Shown here one piece after another: positions 36,401-47,354 of a DNA stretch of 64,000 nucleotides. Under the pieces are notes generated by a model. That model was not told where the DNA came from. It saw only the letters and a program-made list of their open reading frames with translations, and ran no database searches. Each line of letters starts with the position of its first letter. Positions within the stretch are counted from its first letter, which is position 1. This DNA comes from Favolaschia claudopus. Lineage: Eukaryota > Basidiomycota > Agaricomycetes > Agaricales > Mycenaceae. Position numbers and translations under genes: made by a program. The stretch is from positions 186,001-250,000 of the forward strand of contig JAWWNJ010000131.1 in assembly GCA_037176885.1 (NCBI GenBank), given 5' to 3'.

Positions 36401-37352
36401 GGCTGGGTACATTTTACACCAGAATTCCATGTCGGAGGTACTATCGACCGTCTCACTCCATGGCAGCGCCAGCATATGTGGGTTCCAGCGACAAATGACG
36501 CCAACGAAGGGATCCTCGGTTCTTATACGGACAATGCCAACCACCGTCCCAACAGCACGGCGCGATATTTCACCAACCGCGAACGCGTACCGCGTAACAA
36601 CACCGAGGCGTTCATTCGGAAGTGTTGTGATGCTGCGGTGCGGAAGTTTGTGATGCGGCAAGTGCGCAAAGACGGTGCGAATGGGGCGAATGCTAAGTTC
36701 CGGAAGGCGCTGGCAGCGCTGCAGCAGGAGAAGGCGGAGAGCGGGCGGATGCGGCTTGAGAAGGCGGTTGCGAAGAAAATTGCCAAGGCAGCTCGGCTAG
36801 CGGCGACACAACTGGAGTTCGACATCACGAAAATCAACTCGATGACTTCGGCTCAGCTCAAAGAACAACTCGCGGTCTATCGAGATCAACTCAAGGATCC
36901 CGTTCTCCTCAAGATCTTGTGGAAGAACATGAATACTGTCGCCCTTCGTCGTAAATTTGTCTTGGAGGCCCGGGACCGCGAGATGTTGAGGCGGTATTTG
37001 ATTTTCTTTGAGCTCATACGGTGTGCTTACCCATTGCAGCACAACTACCACAGCCTCTGATACAACTGAGATGAACGAGGAGCCGCTCACAGTGGATGAG
37101 TTTGGATTTGGGGCCGATGAGGACGCAGAATGGGAGGACATAGTTGAATAACTTGACAATTTAAATTCAAACTTGTTATTTTTTTTTGTGAGCCAAGTAG
37201 ATGCATAAATTCTGGGAAGGTTTTACAGCGAAAGTTAGTCTCTACAGTCATTGTGGAAGCGGGAACGCAGCGGAACATGCAAACTCGAAGGGTGATTGGA
37301 GACAAACATGTACAAACATGCCGCATTCGGCCAAGGCAATGCCCATACCCAA
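33433..37352 (+). mobile_element. Complete TIR DNA transposon, 3.92 kb, superfamily unassigned
   Basis: The ends are inverted repeats of about 55 bp beginning TTGGGTATGGGCATTGCC, with only a few mismatches (33433-33487 against 37298-37352). The element is bounded by a 5-bp direct repeat TACAA at 33428-33432 and 37353-37357. Inside is a single two-exon gene with long uninterrupted frames. Near-identical TIRs, a clean target duplication and an open gene suggest it is young and possibly active. I cannot match the 5-bp TSD with this TIR to a superfamily I know. Confidence 0.9.
33937..37151 (+). CDS. Putative transposase of the 3.92-kb TIR element
   Basis: Exon 1 (ATG 33937) starts MPALSRRQKAAKRRIND. 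The first 230 residues are a strongly predicted coiled coil with a basic patch TRRRKRICRLENDRKS. A central region contains VESSDGTSYRGINVEGRH, LLALDCKATMTELVAL, FSGCDGGWVHFTPEF and ATNDANEGILGSYTDN. Conserved Asp and Glu in these blocks are candidates for a DDE/D catalytic triad, by inference only. An intron (GTGAGT at 35427, AG near 35468) links the two large exons. A second short intron at about 36991-37039 removes a stop and adds an acidic tail ending EDAEWEDIVE, stop 37149-37151. Related proteins are, from memory, common as uncharacterised multicopy genes in agaricomycetes. Confidence 0.75.
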
Positions 37353-37357
37353 TACAA

Positions 37358-38242
37358 TGGAGAGGAGGAGGAGGCGGCGGCGACGAGGCAGGAGACTGCG
37401 GGAGAGGTGTGACGCGCTTCACATCACGTCACATCACTGCGGCAAAAGCCGAACTCTCCTTGCCTTCTTCCACGATGATCTTTCGTCAAATGCCCGTTCT
37501 GCACCTGCCTTCGCTTCATTTCGGACGTCAAAAATTCTATGAAGCTCATTAGAAACGGCCTTCTGTGTGCAGTCCGTGCCAACACTTGGAAAGAGATCAA
37601 ATTTGCGGATGTAGAAATTTGGAACCGTTCCTGCTCTCAGTACGTACTCAAACTCCCTTGATTATGCATCGATTTCGATGATATGCTTATCCTCCAGCGC
37701 TAAATACTCCAAGTGAAACGGCGTTTTGAATTTACGATCTGGAATCGGACTCTCTCGCCTTATGACACTGCACTGGAGCGGAAGCATTATCGATGTTTCC
37801 AACATTAGTTTCGGTGTTCATGTTACAACACATACTCACTTCATACTCGTCGGTATTGCTTCAACCAGTGCGATGAGGGCGACAGGATGACTGATTTGGC
37901 GTCTAGAGTCACGGTCTTCCCTGTCCAATGTTGAGGTAGCTATCTCAGAAGAAGCTTTGAGCGTCAAACGGTATCTTTGTGCTGATACTTAGGACATACT
38001 TATGCTATTAGTGTCACGATCAGTTTCGAAAACGCCAAGGACTCGGGCAGTGGTTCATCGTAAGTAGTGCGGCTGGAGTATGAAGATTTTCTACTTATAC
38101 TTACATGAATCTTTTTACTCGCACAGATCTAGATACCTCGGTCCAATCCCACCGCCGAACCTCTATAAATTCCAAGCCTCTCAAATTTGAAGAATATAGC
38201 ACTTTCGATCAGCCCTTCACATTCACTGGCATACTATCACTC
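37358..38242 (+). other. Exon-like fragments, no gene model
   Basis: An open frame MKLIRNGLLCAVRANTWKEI begins at about 37540 and ends at a plausible donor, but later pieces (up to SFENAKDSGSGSS before 38056) cannot be joined without stops. This may be a decayed gene upstream of the glycine-rich copy at 38243. Confidence 0.3.
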
Positions 38243-39039
38243 ATGCAGTCTCATCAGTTTCATCTTGGAGGTACGCTACTCCCTGATACAATCCAGTCAA
38301 CTGCCTCCTGAAACCGACAAATTGAATCTAGGCGGTGTAGGCGGAGCAGGCGGGAAGGGCGGTCAATCGGGCGGCGCAGGCGGGAAAGGCGGTGGGCCCG
38401 ACTTAAGCCCTCTAGCCCACTGGGGAGGTAGGTATTATTGACGACGATGCGTTCAGCGAAGTGTTGAATGTTTCCGTTCCAGGTTTCGCGAACAGCAGCC
38501 CTAGTCCCCTGATCACCGCAGGAGGTCAGCGCGTCTTTACCTTTATAGTCTCGACTAATGAGTCTATATATCGTGTAGGTGGCCGAGGGGGTGCGGGCGG
38601 ACATGGTGGACAAAAGGGTGGAGGAGGTGGCTTCGGTGGGGGTGTTCTGATGCCTAACCTCCCGCCCCAGCAGCTGAGTGCCATGTTCGGTCCTATCGAG
38701 GGCAAGCATCTCCATCCCACTCTCGCTTCCTCGAATTTCGTCTAACATATTGAGCAGGCGGGCTCGGCGGCGACTCATCACTCCAAGCCGGCGAGGGCGG
38801 GGAAGGCCAGGCCACGCAAATCGCTTGTGCTGTTCCTGGCGTACCACAAGACAAGCAGTTTCTGCTGGCGTTTCCGACGGTGCCGATTGCAGCGTTGGGG
38901 CTATCTCGAGCTCTACACAAATCAATTAGGATGCAATACGGTTGGTGAGCTTCTCAAGCTGCAGATGGACTCGATGCAGCTGAAGGCGGCGTATGGAGGT
39001 TATGTGGTGCAGGCGGGGGAGATATGCTACCTCTATTGA
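38243..39039 (+). pseudogene. GRP family copy 0: glycine-rich protein with broken HhH-like tail
   Basis: Starts MQSHQFHLG at 38243. Five introns can be placed, all phase 1 and all splitting a Gly codon. The exons encode collagen-like glycine runs (GGVGGAGGKGGQSGGAGGKG, then GRGGAGGHGGQKGGGGG). The last exon carries FPTVPIAALGLSRALHKSI and, in another frame, CNTVGELLKLQMDSMQLKAA. Together these match the RpoA-CTD-like tail of the copy at 58944-61116, but the frame changes between them near 38925-38935, consistent with a small deletion. It lacks the central domain of the other copies. A further open piece (FDRILTWKAEPWRRVLKSDW, to 39334) follows. Confidence 0.55.
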
Positions 39040-40059
39040 GTCTACTTATTCCTTGGTCTATTCAAAGATCTTCGATCGAATACTCACGTGGAAGGCTGAG
39101 CCCTGGCGGAGGGTACTTAAAAGCGATTGGTATGTTGAGGAGCTTCTGGGAAGTATGAAGGTAAGTATAAATCAAAAGTCAAGGACTACACATGTCAGTA
39201 TTCTCATGTCAATACCAGAGATTTACACCCCAGTGCAAAATTTTCTTGCAACACAAATTGCCTTGCGAGTTGCTATTGCCGCCGAAACCCAGTCTCTTCC
39301 TCGTTGGGTGTTCAAGTTTTTTCCGGCGGCATGAGTAAGGACGACGGAGGACTCGTAGCACATTGTGATACGGAATGTGCGTCCAATGCGTTTCTGTGTC
39401 ACTTTAATTTCGGAGAGTAATGACGTGATTTAGCTCACACAGGGAAGCTGGAGACCAATTGTCTTTCACTCTCTTAGACTTGCCAACCTAGTCTAAGTCT
39501 CTGCCTCGAGTGAGCGGATTTCAATCAGGCCCGACTCGAACGTATCCGAAATCTACTGATCTCGCAGGAGGAGTTGCTCGGTGGAAAATTCAAGGAATTG
39601 CGCTTCATGTCCCCCAATGTCGCGTAAATTAATGACATGCGGCCGTTCTGTGTGCTTTTCCTTCTTGGTGGGCTTTTCCTGGACGATTTCCTACACGTTG
39701 TTCCTGTTCTCTTGGCCCTCACCCTCTCGCTCGTATTAGCGTCTCTGAATAGCTCTCCGCAGCAGTCGAGAATCCACTATGCTATCTGGCTATTGATGCA
39801 GCTGTTCCCTCGATCAGAAGTAGGCGGAGACATCTCGAAATCCCTCTCACGGTAACATCGGATTTTCGCTCTCATTCACCGGTATACGGCAATCGCAACC
39901 CAAAGCTGAGGCTCTCCAGCAGGTGCACTGTTAGACATCTTCACTGCATGTTTTGCCGTTATCGGAAGATTCCTCAGGTCTGTGCTATATAAGCCTGGCG
40001 CGTTTGGGTACGGACTCGCTCAGCACACACCCAAGTACCGTCTGTTCACATGTCCAATA
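39040..40059 (+). promoter_or_regulatory. Intergenic, with a TATA box for GRP unit A
   Basis: After a coding-like fragment to 39334 nothing is recognised. TATATAAG at about 39986-39993 stands some 70 bases before the ATG at 40060. Confidence 0.45.
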
Positions 40060-41820
40060 ATGGAACTGCCTATACCCGGCAACATTTCCGTTAAACTTGG
40101 TACGTTTTGAGTTCCTCTGATTGCTCCGATCTCGAACAGGATGCCACACAGGTGGCGGGACAGGTGGTCTAGGGGGACCTAGCCCGCATGGCTTCGCTGG
40201 AGGGGGCGGCACCGGGCAAGGCGCATCCGTAACTCAGCATCAGCACTTCAATAATGCTCCTTCTCAGCCACACATTCCTGTGCGTGGTTGGCGAGATGCA
40301 TCTCAAATGGAGCTAATGATCCCTATATAGCCTGCTCAAGACAATCGACCTCCGTTATCCCGCTTGGAGATATATACATCCGAAATGCTGTTGCAAAAGC
40401 GAGGCTACCCACTGTTTTGCCCGGCGCCTCCAAACCATCACCCGAGCATCAGCAGCGGCATCGCTATCGGCGACGTCGGATGCATTAATGGGGGGGACTT
40501 TGATTATCTCTTCAACGTTTTCTCGTCTTCAAATACGTGTTGCCCAGATGGATTCGATCCCCTCATGATGAATGACCCCAATGGACTCAACACCAGCTCT
40601 GCGGAGGTCAACCACACCGATATTGACCCCGGAGGTTATTTTTCATCCACGGTTCAACACGAGAATGGTGATCCTTTGTCGGTATGGTTCCCCAGCGATT
40701 GAACTATGACCTGACTTGCGGCTGAAATGTAGGGAAAGCAATTTCCACTGCAGTGGCACGCACGGTGTCATTCTCGCTTTGCCAACTGGGGCCGACCGCC
40801 GGGAGGTTAAAAATGGTTTTAAGTTGCTGCAACGATACGCGACAGAAAATGCCAAGAGCTGGTATCGACACATTGGCGACAACCTTAAGAGAGACATTCA
40901 CAATGGCGACATCTTTATCGTAACGGGCCACGAGAAAGCCCGGGCGTGGGGTATAGCACACTACTCAGAACATCGAGAAGACCAGACTTTCAGACTCCGA
41001 TTTCAAAATGCTTCAGGCAGCACTGATTATGCTTGGGCCGCCTCTAGAGAATTGAATCGAGCAAATTGCAAGCAGCATGGGCCTGCGAACGGACCTCTAA
41101 ATCAAACATTGTTTCTGTGTGGGTGGACAATCAGTCTTGGGCCCGATGTATGGCGTGAGGAGTTTCCAGGCGAGAGTTCGTCAACTGAAGCTGGTTCCTC
41201 CATATGGCCGTGGCTCTTATCGCACCTCCGTCGGGGAATGGGGCTCAATCCTCCGCCAGTTGTTCTCGATTTTTACCCGGCTCACACTAGGGTACGTGGG
41301 ACTCTCTACTTCAATCGGAGATTTGACCCTTTTTGAACCAGACTTGCAATCCATCGGTTCTCATAAATGACTACATTTTTCGTCAAGTGAGATTCTGCCA
41401 TTTCTATTTTGATGCCGATATTCATCGAGAGTTCAAACGTTCAGGTTCCATCCACTACTGTCGCCTTGAGCCATACTGATGATTGGTCGACTCTGCTGGA
41501 GAAGGTGTGCAACGTGCTTTTGAACTCTCGTATGCTGCGGCTCACCAATTTCCAGAATTCTGAAGCTGACCTGCTAGAACCAAGCGACATTCGCAGCCAC
41601 ATTCAGACGCACTTTAAGATCATGAGCGAAAATGGTGAGCTCTTCAACTGTCACATTGATGTGAAGGGTGTTCAAATGAAAGACTGTGACAGGGGCTGCG
41701 TTTCTCGAGCCGAAAGAGACGAGTTCGGATGAACACGATATCTCCCATTTGAATGATAATATTAGTCGGATTGATTTTGGTAAGGACACATTCTGGTCGA
41801 GACACAGTCCGAGTCGGTGA
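40060..41820 (+). CDS. GRP family protein, unit A
   Basis: Eight exons (40060-40099, 40140-40279, 40331-40677, 40733-41291, 41342-41386, 41445-41504, 41556-41634, 41693-41820) join in phase to 465 residues. The N-terminus MELPIPGNISVKLG leads into a Gly/His-rich segment (residues about 14-60). A conserved central domain follows: EIYTSEMLLQKRGYPLFCP, GIAIGDVGCI, DFDYLFNVFSS, FHCSGTHGVILALP, NAKSWYRHIGD, IVTGHEKARAWGIAHYSEH and TLFLCGWTISLGPDVWREEF. After that come VLINDYIFRQ and TVALSHTDDWSTLLEK. There is no signal peptide, membrane segment or enzyme motif. The exon sizes are identical to those of the copy at 58944-61116. A cytosolic binding or scaffold role is possible; the family is not one I can name. 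It may be fused to unit B. Confidence 0.7.
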
Positions 41821-41933
41821 CATCTTCGCTCAATAGATGAGCAGCGTATTACTGCCTTCTACATTCACCCAGGTGTGACTTGGATTTCTCTGATTTTTTA
41901 TTCCTCTGATTACTTGAATACAATGCTTTGCAG

Positions 41934-43583
41934 AAGGCGATAGAGGTGGGGACAAAGGAATTAGTCCACATGTCCACGGGGGAGAAGGGGCTCCCAGGGA
42001 AGGCTCATCCCTGCCTCAAAAGGTCTTGGCGAGTGCTCAAGTAAATATTCCAGTGCGTGGTTGGGCGAATGCATTACAAGAATGGAGCTAACAGTTTCTT
42101 TCTTGGCAGTCTGCTCAAGATAATCGAACTCCTCCATCTCCAAGCGAGATATATACATCTGAAATGTTGTCGCAGAAGCGAGGCTACCCACTCTTTTGCC
42201 CGGCGCCTCCAGACCATCACCCGAACATCAACAGCGGCATCGCCATTGGCGACGTGGGATGTATCGACGAGGGGGAGTTTGATTATCTCTTCAATGTTTT
42301 TTCGTCTTGCCCAGACGGATTCAATTCCCTCGATATGAATGACCCCAATCGACTCAACACTACCTCTGAGGTCGAGTGCCACGACATTGATCCTGGAAGC
42401 TACTTTTCCTCTACCGTTGAAGTTCAACACGAGAAAGATGATACATTGTGCGTATACCTTCTGCCAACAAACAACACAAAGACACTAACTAGCGAATGAA
42501 ATGTAGGGAATACCTTTTCCACTGCAGCGGTACATGCGGCGCCATTCTTGCTCTTCCAAGGGGAGCTTACCAGCGGCGGCTCAAAGACGGTGGTTCCCGA
42601 TTGCGTGGGTACGTGGTCGAGAATTCCAGGAACTGGTACCAACATGTGCACACCACTCTGGGGAGAGATATTGATAATGGTAAACTCTTCCTTGTGACGG
42701 GATACGAGAAAGCACGGTCGTGGGGCATGGCACACTACTCAGAACATCTGGGAGACCAAAAATTCACCCTTGGCTTTCGAGATGCACCAGGAAGCACTGG
42801 ATATGCTTGGTCCTCTGCAGCAGCACCCAGTCAAGTACAGTGGAAGAAGCATGTTCCTGAATACGGACCTTCGAATCAAACAATATTTCTGCGAGGGTGG
42901 ACAATCAGTCTCGCGCCCAAGGTCTGGCGTGAGGAGTTCTCAGGCGCGAATTCCTCGACTGAATTAGTGCCCCCCTTGTCATCGCGCCCACCGCACCTCC
43001 AAGCTGGAATGGGTCTCAATCCTTCATCAGTTGTTCTTGAAACCACAAAGGTACATGAGACTCTCTATTTGAATCGGAGATTCGAACCTTTCCGCGCCAG
43101 ACTTGCAATCCATCGGTTCTCATGAATGCCTACATCTCTCGTCGGGTGACGTTCGTCCTTGCTTTTTCTAACACCAACATTTATTGAGAGTTTAGGTTCC
43201 ATCCGCCACCGTGGTCCTGAGCCATACTGACGATTGGACGACTCTGCTGGAAAAGGTGTGCAATTCAGTATTGAGACATACTTTTCGTCTGCTACAGTCA
43301 ATTCATTCTCCGCGTTTATTGCAGGATCCCGAAGCTGACCCACTCTCACCAACGGACCTCTATGAAAACATTGCGACTCACTTCAAGGTCGTCAGCAAAG
43401 ATGGTGAGCTTTGCAACCTCGACGCATATCATGTTTCAATGAGTGGGACACAGGAGCAGCGTTTCTCGAGCCAAACGAAACAAGTTCCACTGAACGTGAG
43501 ATCGTCGGTCCAAACGACGAGAGCAGTTATAAAGGACTCGGTGCTTTTCTTTCAGAAATACTCCTAACCGAACGTCCGGCTTA
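41934..43583 (+). CDS. GRP family protein, unit B (possibly fused to unit A)
   Basis: The same exon series as unit A: a Gly-rich exon (GDRGGDKGISPHVHGGEGAP), the central domain (EIYTSEMLSQKRGYPLFCP, FHCSGTCGAILALPRGA, LVTGYEKARSWGMAHYSEH, TIFLRGWTISLAPKVWREEF), TVVLSHTDDWTTLLEK, and a C-terminus ending LSEILLTERPA at TAA 43581-43583. I find no ATG exon in phase and no TATA box for it. Unit A's last coding exon has a donor at 41780 (TTTG|GTAAGG) whose phase fits this unit's first acceptor at 41932-41933. A two-unit fused protein of about 900 residues is therefore plausible. Confidence 0.6.
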
Positions 43584-44247
43584 AATTGATTTTGGATGAG
43601 TCTACATTTTGTAAAGTGCAATATTTAACTCAAACATTATCGCGCAAACAGAAATCTCTGAGACTCGAACCGAGAATTGAAAGATGAGTGCAGTAGATAG
43701 TAACTCAAACTTACCCTAATCTTTAATACCCACGAACAAGCGTCGATAAAGGAAAGCGCGCGCCGTTGACGTGAGAGATAGAGTATGAACACCATGATTT
43801 CGAGAAAAGCTCGCTGGAAAAGGGCGCTGCGCATACAGGCGGGAGAAATTCTCCGAGCCTCAGCCAACGAATTTCAAACTCTCTATTGTTTTCCTCTACA
43901 AGTTTCGTGGTCAGGTTGAATTTTCAACCTTTCGGCATTTCGGCATTCATCGGAGCGGAACTTTCCGTTGATTGATAGCTGAAGCCGCCCCGAGACTTGG
44001 ACACGCCGCACTGGTGTGCAGCAACTGCGGCTGCCTGCCGCGACGAATCGTAGTTTTTCACCTCTCCTCTCTTCATCTCATCCCGCCCGCAAAATGCTGC
44101 CGCTCGCTATCGACGACGCTCCGGAATTGAGCTCGGCATTGCATCAGTCAATTTCAAGTCACGCTGAAACGTCATCAACATTGACAATGACAGAACGGCC
44201 TCGTCTCCCCGCTCGTCGTCCTCCTCGCCGTCTCCTCGTCTCCAAAG
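43584..44247. other. Spacer within the left arm of the inverted duplication
   Basis: No gene is recognised. From about 43870 the sequence matches the right arm (57480-58040) in reverse orientation, including GCGGAACTTTCCGT. It holds the upstream region of the membrane-protein gene. Confidence 0.5.
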
Positions 44248-46140
44248 ATGCAGCTGCTGCAGATCCGCCTCGTCGCTGTCGCCATATACGGATGGACGCT
44301 GCTCGTTTCCGGCCACGCTGCTCGTGTGAGCGGCATCCTCACCTCTTCGTCTCGGTTTTCTTCCCTCACTGACGACTCTGCGTTTTCTGCAGCGTGGAGA
44401 GCCCAACCGCGACCCTTTCGGCGGCTTGAACAGCACTCAAGTGAATAACGCTACTAACACCTCAGATCCTACCGCCGTACGTCCCCTCTTTTCCTTTCCC
44501 CCCTTTTCTTCTTACTGTACTCTAACCTAATCGTCCTGCATTTTGCAGCCCCCGATATCGTTCTCCTCCGGCTTCATCAACGCCTCCTCAATCTCCTCTT
44601 CCGCTGTCTCATTCTCATCCGCCGCCCCATCCAATTTCTTAACGACATCCGCACTGCCCAGCGCCTCCGCCTCTGAGTCCGACCCCACTGCCACCATCAT
44701 CAGCGTCTCCAGCGATAGCACCAGCACCAACAACAGCACCGTCACAGCCATAGCCGCCTCCGTGGGCGCTAGCATCGCCGCGTCGCTTGTCGTCTTCGGC
44801 GGGGTGTTGTTTTGTATACGCACCCGTCCCCCCCGCTCCTCTTCCTCCAAATCCAAACAATCGACATCCACCCTTGAAACTGAGACCACCGCCCTCGCCT
44901 GGCGCCTCACCTCGCTCGAAACGGAAGCGACCGCTCTTCGCGAACGCGTGGCGCGGCTGGAGGCGCGGGGGAGGAGGAGTAGGGAAGGCGCCGTGGTGTA
45001 TGCGGATGAGAAGGATGATGGGATGGGCGCGGGGAGGGCGAAGGATTGTCCGCCGACGTATGTTGATTGAGAGGTGATTTGAGTGTGGGTGCGGTAGGAG
45101 AAGATGGAGGAGTACAGAGGGATAAAGGGGGCTGGAAGGGGGTTCCTATCGTCCACTGTCGAGTTGTTGACACACCGACGCTCGCCTGCTTTTCGTCGAG
45201 GCCGCCACCATCCCCATTCCCATTCCCATCTCTGCAAGCTCTGCGCTTCGCCGCTGACGGCATCCGGTCATGTCGACACCCGTCTCTTCGCTGTCTTCTC
45301 GACACCGTCGCTTCAGTCGGACTCAATCTAACATCGACAATGCCCTCTAAAGCTCGCACGCCTCATCTTCTTCGACACCCGCTCCTCCTCGTCGTGGTTG
45401 TATGTATTCGCCACCACCCCCATCTCCGCCCTGCCCGCTTCTTTGCCAGCTAGGCACAATCGCAAGCTCATCGGCGCTTTTCGCCGCGCCGACTATCTAC
45501 GATGATATCGGCGTGCACCTCATCGCTTTCCTCTGTGCCTTTTCGTGAAGCAAGGACGCGGAAGACTCGACCAAGCTCGCCGGCGCTTGAAACCTTCCCG
45601 CGCGTTTTCGTGCTGAGCTCGGGCTGCACCGTCGTCGTCTGCCTTCGAGCTTCCGACGCCCGTATGCCTCCCCCACCGCGTCTTCCTCGAGATTTACTGC
45701 CGACTATGTGTTGCTCCTACCCGCCTCCGCGCGTTCACGTCTACTCGGACTGATGACATCGCACGCTCATGTTAACGCCTCTTCCTCGTCGACCCCGCCA
45801 CCACCTCTGTCTCCATTCCCACCTCCACACACGCGCTTCTCCGCTCGATGCCTCTTTGTCGTCCTCGATCTCATATCTCCCGATGTATCAAGTTATCTCC
45901 GTCTCCGCTTGCTCGTGTCATTGTCTACTCACAGTCACCGTCAACGTTCGGCACGACTGGTCTTCGCGCTCCACAGCCTCAGCCCCAGCCGTCGTCGATG
46001 TCTACTTTTGATCCTCGACGCCCGTACTGCCCGCCCCCGTCACTTGGAATATGCATACATTATTCGTCACCGCGTCTCCCTCGGCCTCCGGCGTGAGCTT
46101 GAGCTCCAGAGTCGGACGTTGGGTGTCGGGAGATGAGAAC
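43870..46140 (+). repeat. Left arm of a large inverted duplication
   Basis: Upstream region, membrane-protein gene and CT-rich 3' flank match 54780-58040 in inverted orientation with moderate divergence and indels. Example at the far end: GGCGTGAGCTTGAGCT near 46091 pairs with AGCTCAAGCTCACGC near 54831. Confidence 0.8.
44248..45070 (+). CDS. Single-pass membrane protein with C-terminal PPxY, copy 1
   Basis: Three exons (44248-44325, 44393-44476, 44549-45070) give 227 residues. A signal peptide (MQLLQIRLVAVAIYGWTLLV) is followed by a short extracellular region with N-glycosylation sites (NST, NNAT) and a Ser/Thr-rich stalk. A transmembrane helix (AIAASVGASIAASLVVFGGV) comes next, then a basic stop-transfer, a short coiled coil (TSLETEATALRERVARLEAR) and the C-terminus DCPPTYVD. 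PPTY fits the PPxY motif bound by WW domains of Rsp5/Nedd4-type ubiquitin ligases. The shape (Ser-rich stalk, one helix, short tail) is that of fungal wall-sensor-like or sorting-adaptor proteins. Function is inferred. Confidence 0.8.
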
Positions 46141-47354
46141 CGAGAATCGAGACGAGGAGTGGGCTTCGGGAGTCGGGATTCATGAGCCGGGCGTCAGGAG
46201 ATGGGAGACGAGTGACGAGAATCTCAGAACACGCTGAGGAGGTGTGAAGACGGGAGATAGGAAATGGGCGACGTGAAGAAGGGATGGGAGACGAGACGCC
46301 AGAGTGCGACGACACTGGAAGGCTGGGAGAGGATAGGCGTAGATCGAGGGAGATAGACGACTGAGGGGGAGAGGGATGCAGGCATGGGGAGAGAGGGGTG
46401 GGGACGATAAGGATTGGGGGCGAGGAGGAAGGAAGAGTGGAAGAGGGCGGTGGTGAAGGGAGGGAATCGTACAGGTCGCGATTGCGCACTCGCTCTTCCC
46501 GCTCCCTACCCGCTTCTCCTCGCACTCTAAATCTCCACACCTCGCGCTCACATGCCACCGCCGCCAGCCAGAATAAAGCGTCACCCCGCGTAGCGTAATA
46601 TTTCCCTCGCATACGCCGATACACATCTGCTTGCCCCCACCGCTGCTTGAGCGTTTCGTCGCTTAGGCGTGCCCAGCCGTTCGGCTCGCGATGATACGCC
46701 CTGCTCGCTTTTCCCCTCACGATTCCCAAGTTGCGATACACGAGCGGCTCTCCGCGATGTCGGGATGGTGTGCTCCATACCGCGTGCCCATCGTCCACTT
46801 TTATTTTACTTGCTCAACCGTCCACCGCCTCCAGTTTGCTTTAAGGTCTGTTCGCCGCCGCCGCCGTCTGTTTGCCGCCGTCGCGGTCCCCGCCGTTTCG
46901 GACGATTTGGAACTGGCACCCAGGGCCTCGCGCATTGAAATGAGCACTTCCGGTTACTTGACGCTGGCGCACCCCATTATACATAGTGACACTATATCCA
47001 ATGGCTAATCGGCACTCCCTTTTGCTGCTACCGATAACAAGTGCTCGCGTCTGAGATACATGTAGCTACTAATCTACGGTACTACCTTCTTTATATTCGC
47101 TAATTTCGCTTAACCAGCGTGGTGCCTCGAGGGATCCAAGGCGTACTGGACAATTCTGTCGAGTCGTAAGCGGCAAGGCTCGGCAAGGATTCTTTCAATC
47201 GTGGCTTCGACAACGCGGACGGCGCTTGTCTTTGGGTCAATAATCCAAGCTTCCCAGGCGGTGACCCAAACCCCTACTATTTAGTCTCAACGGTGATGCG
47301 TTTACATACATTGGATTGCAAACACTAATTTACCTCCAGGGAACTCACGCTAGA
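45071..47354. other. CT-rich, low-complexity DNA; no supported gene
   Basis: Up to about 46140 this is the 3' part of the left arm. A 243-codon minus-strand frame (46067-46798) has a reasonable-looking start region (GWARLSDETLKQRWGQADVY) but turns into Ser/Pro low complexity and overlaps the repeat, so I do not call it. Short GCC trinucleotide runs lie near 46855-46880. Confidence 0.4.

Noticed and set aside
43640..43760. Possible tRNA on the minus strand (GGTTCGAGTC T-loop-like sequence)
   Set aside because: The T stem has a mismatch, and no matching 5' acceptor strand or D arm is found upstream.
46067..46798. 243-codon open frame on the minus strand
   Set aside because: Half is Ser/Pro low complexity within the inverted-repeat arm; the first 80 residues look better but match no family and no gene model could be built.
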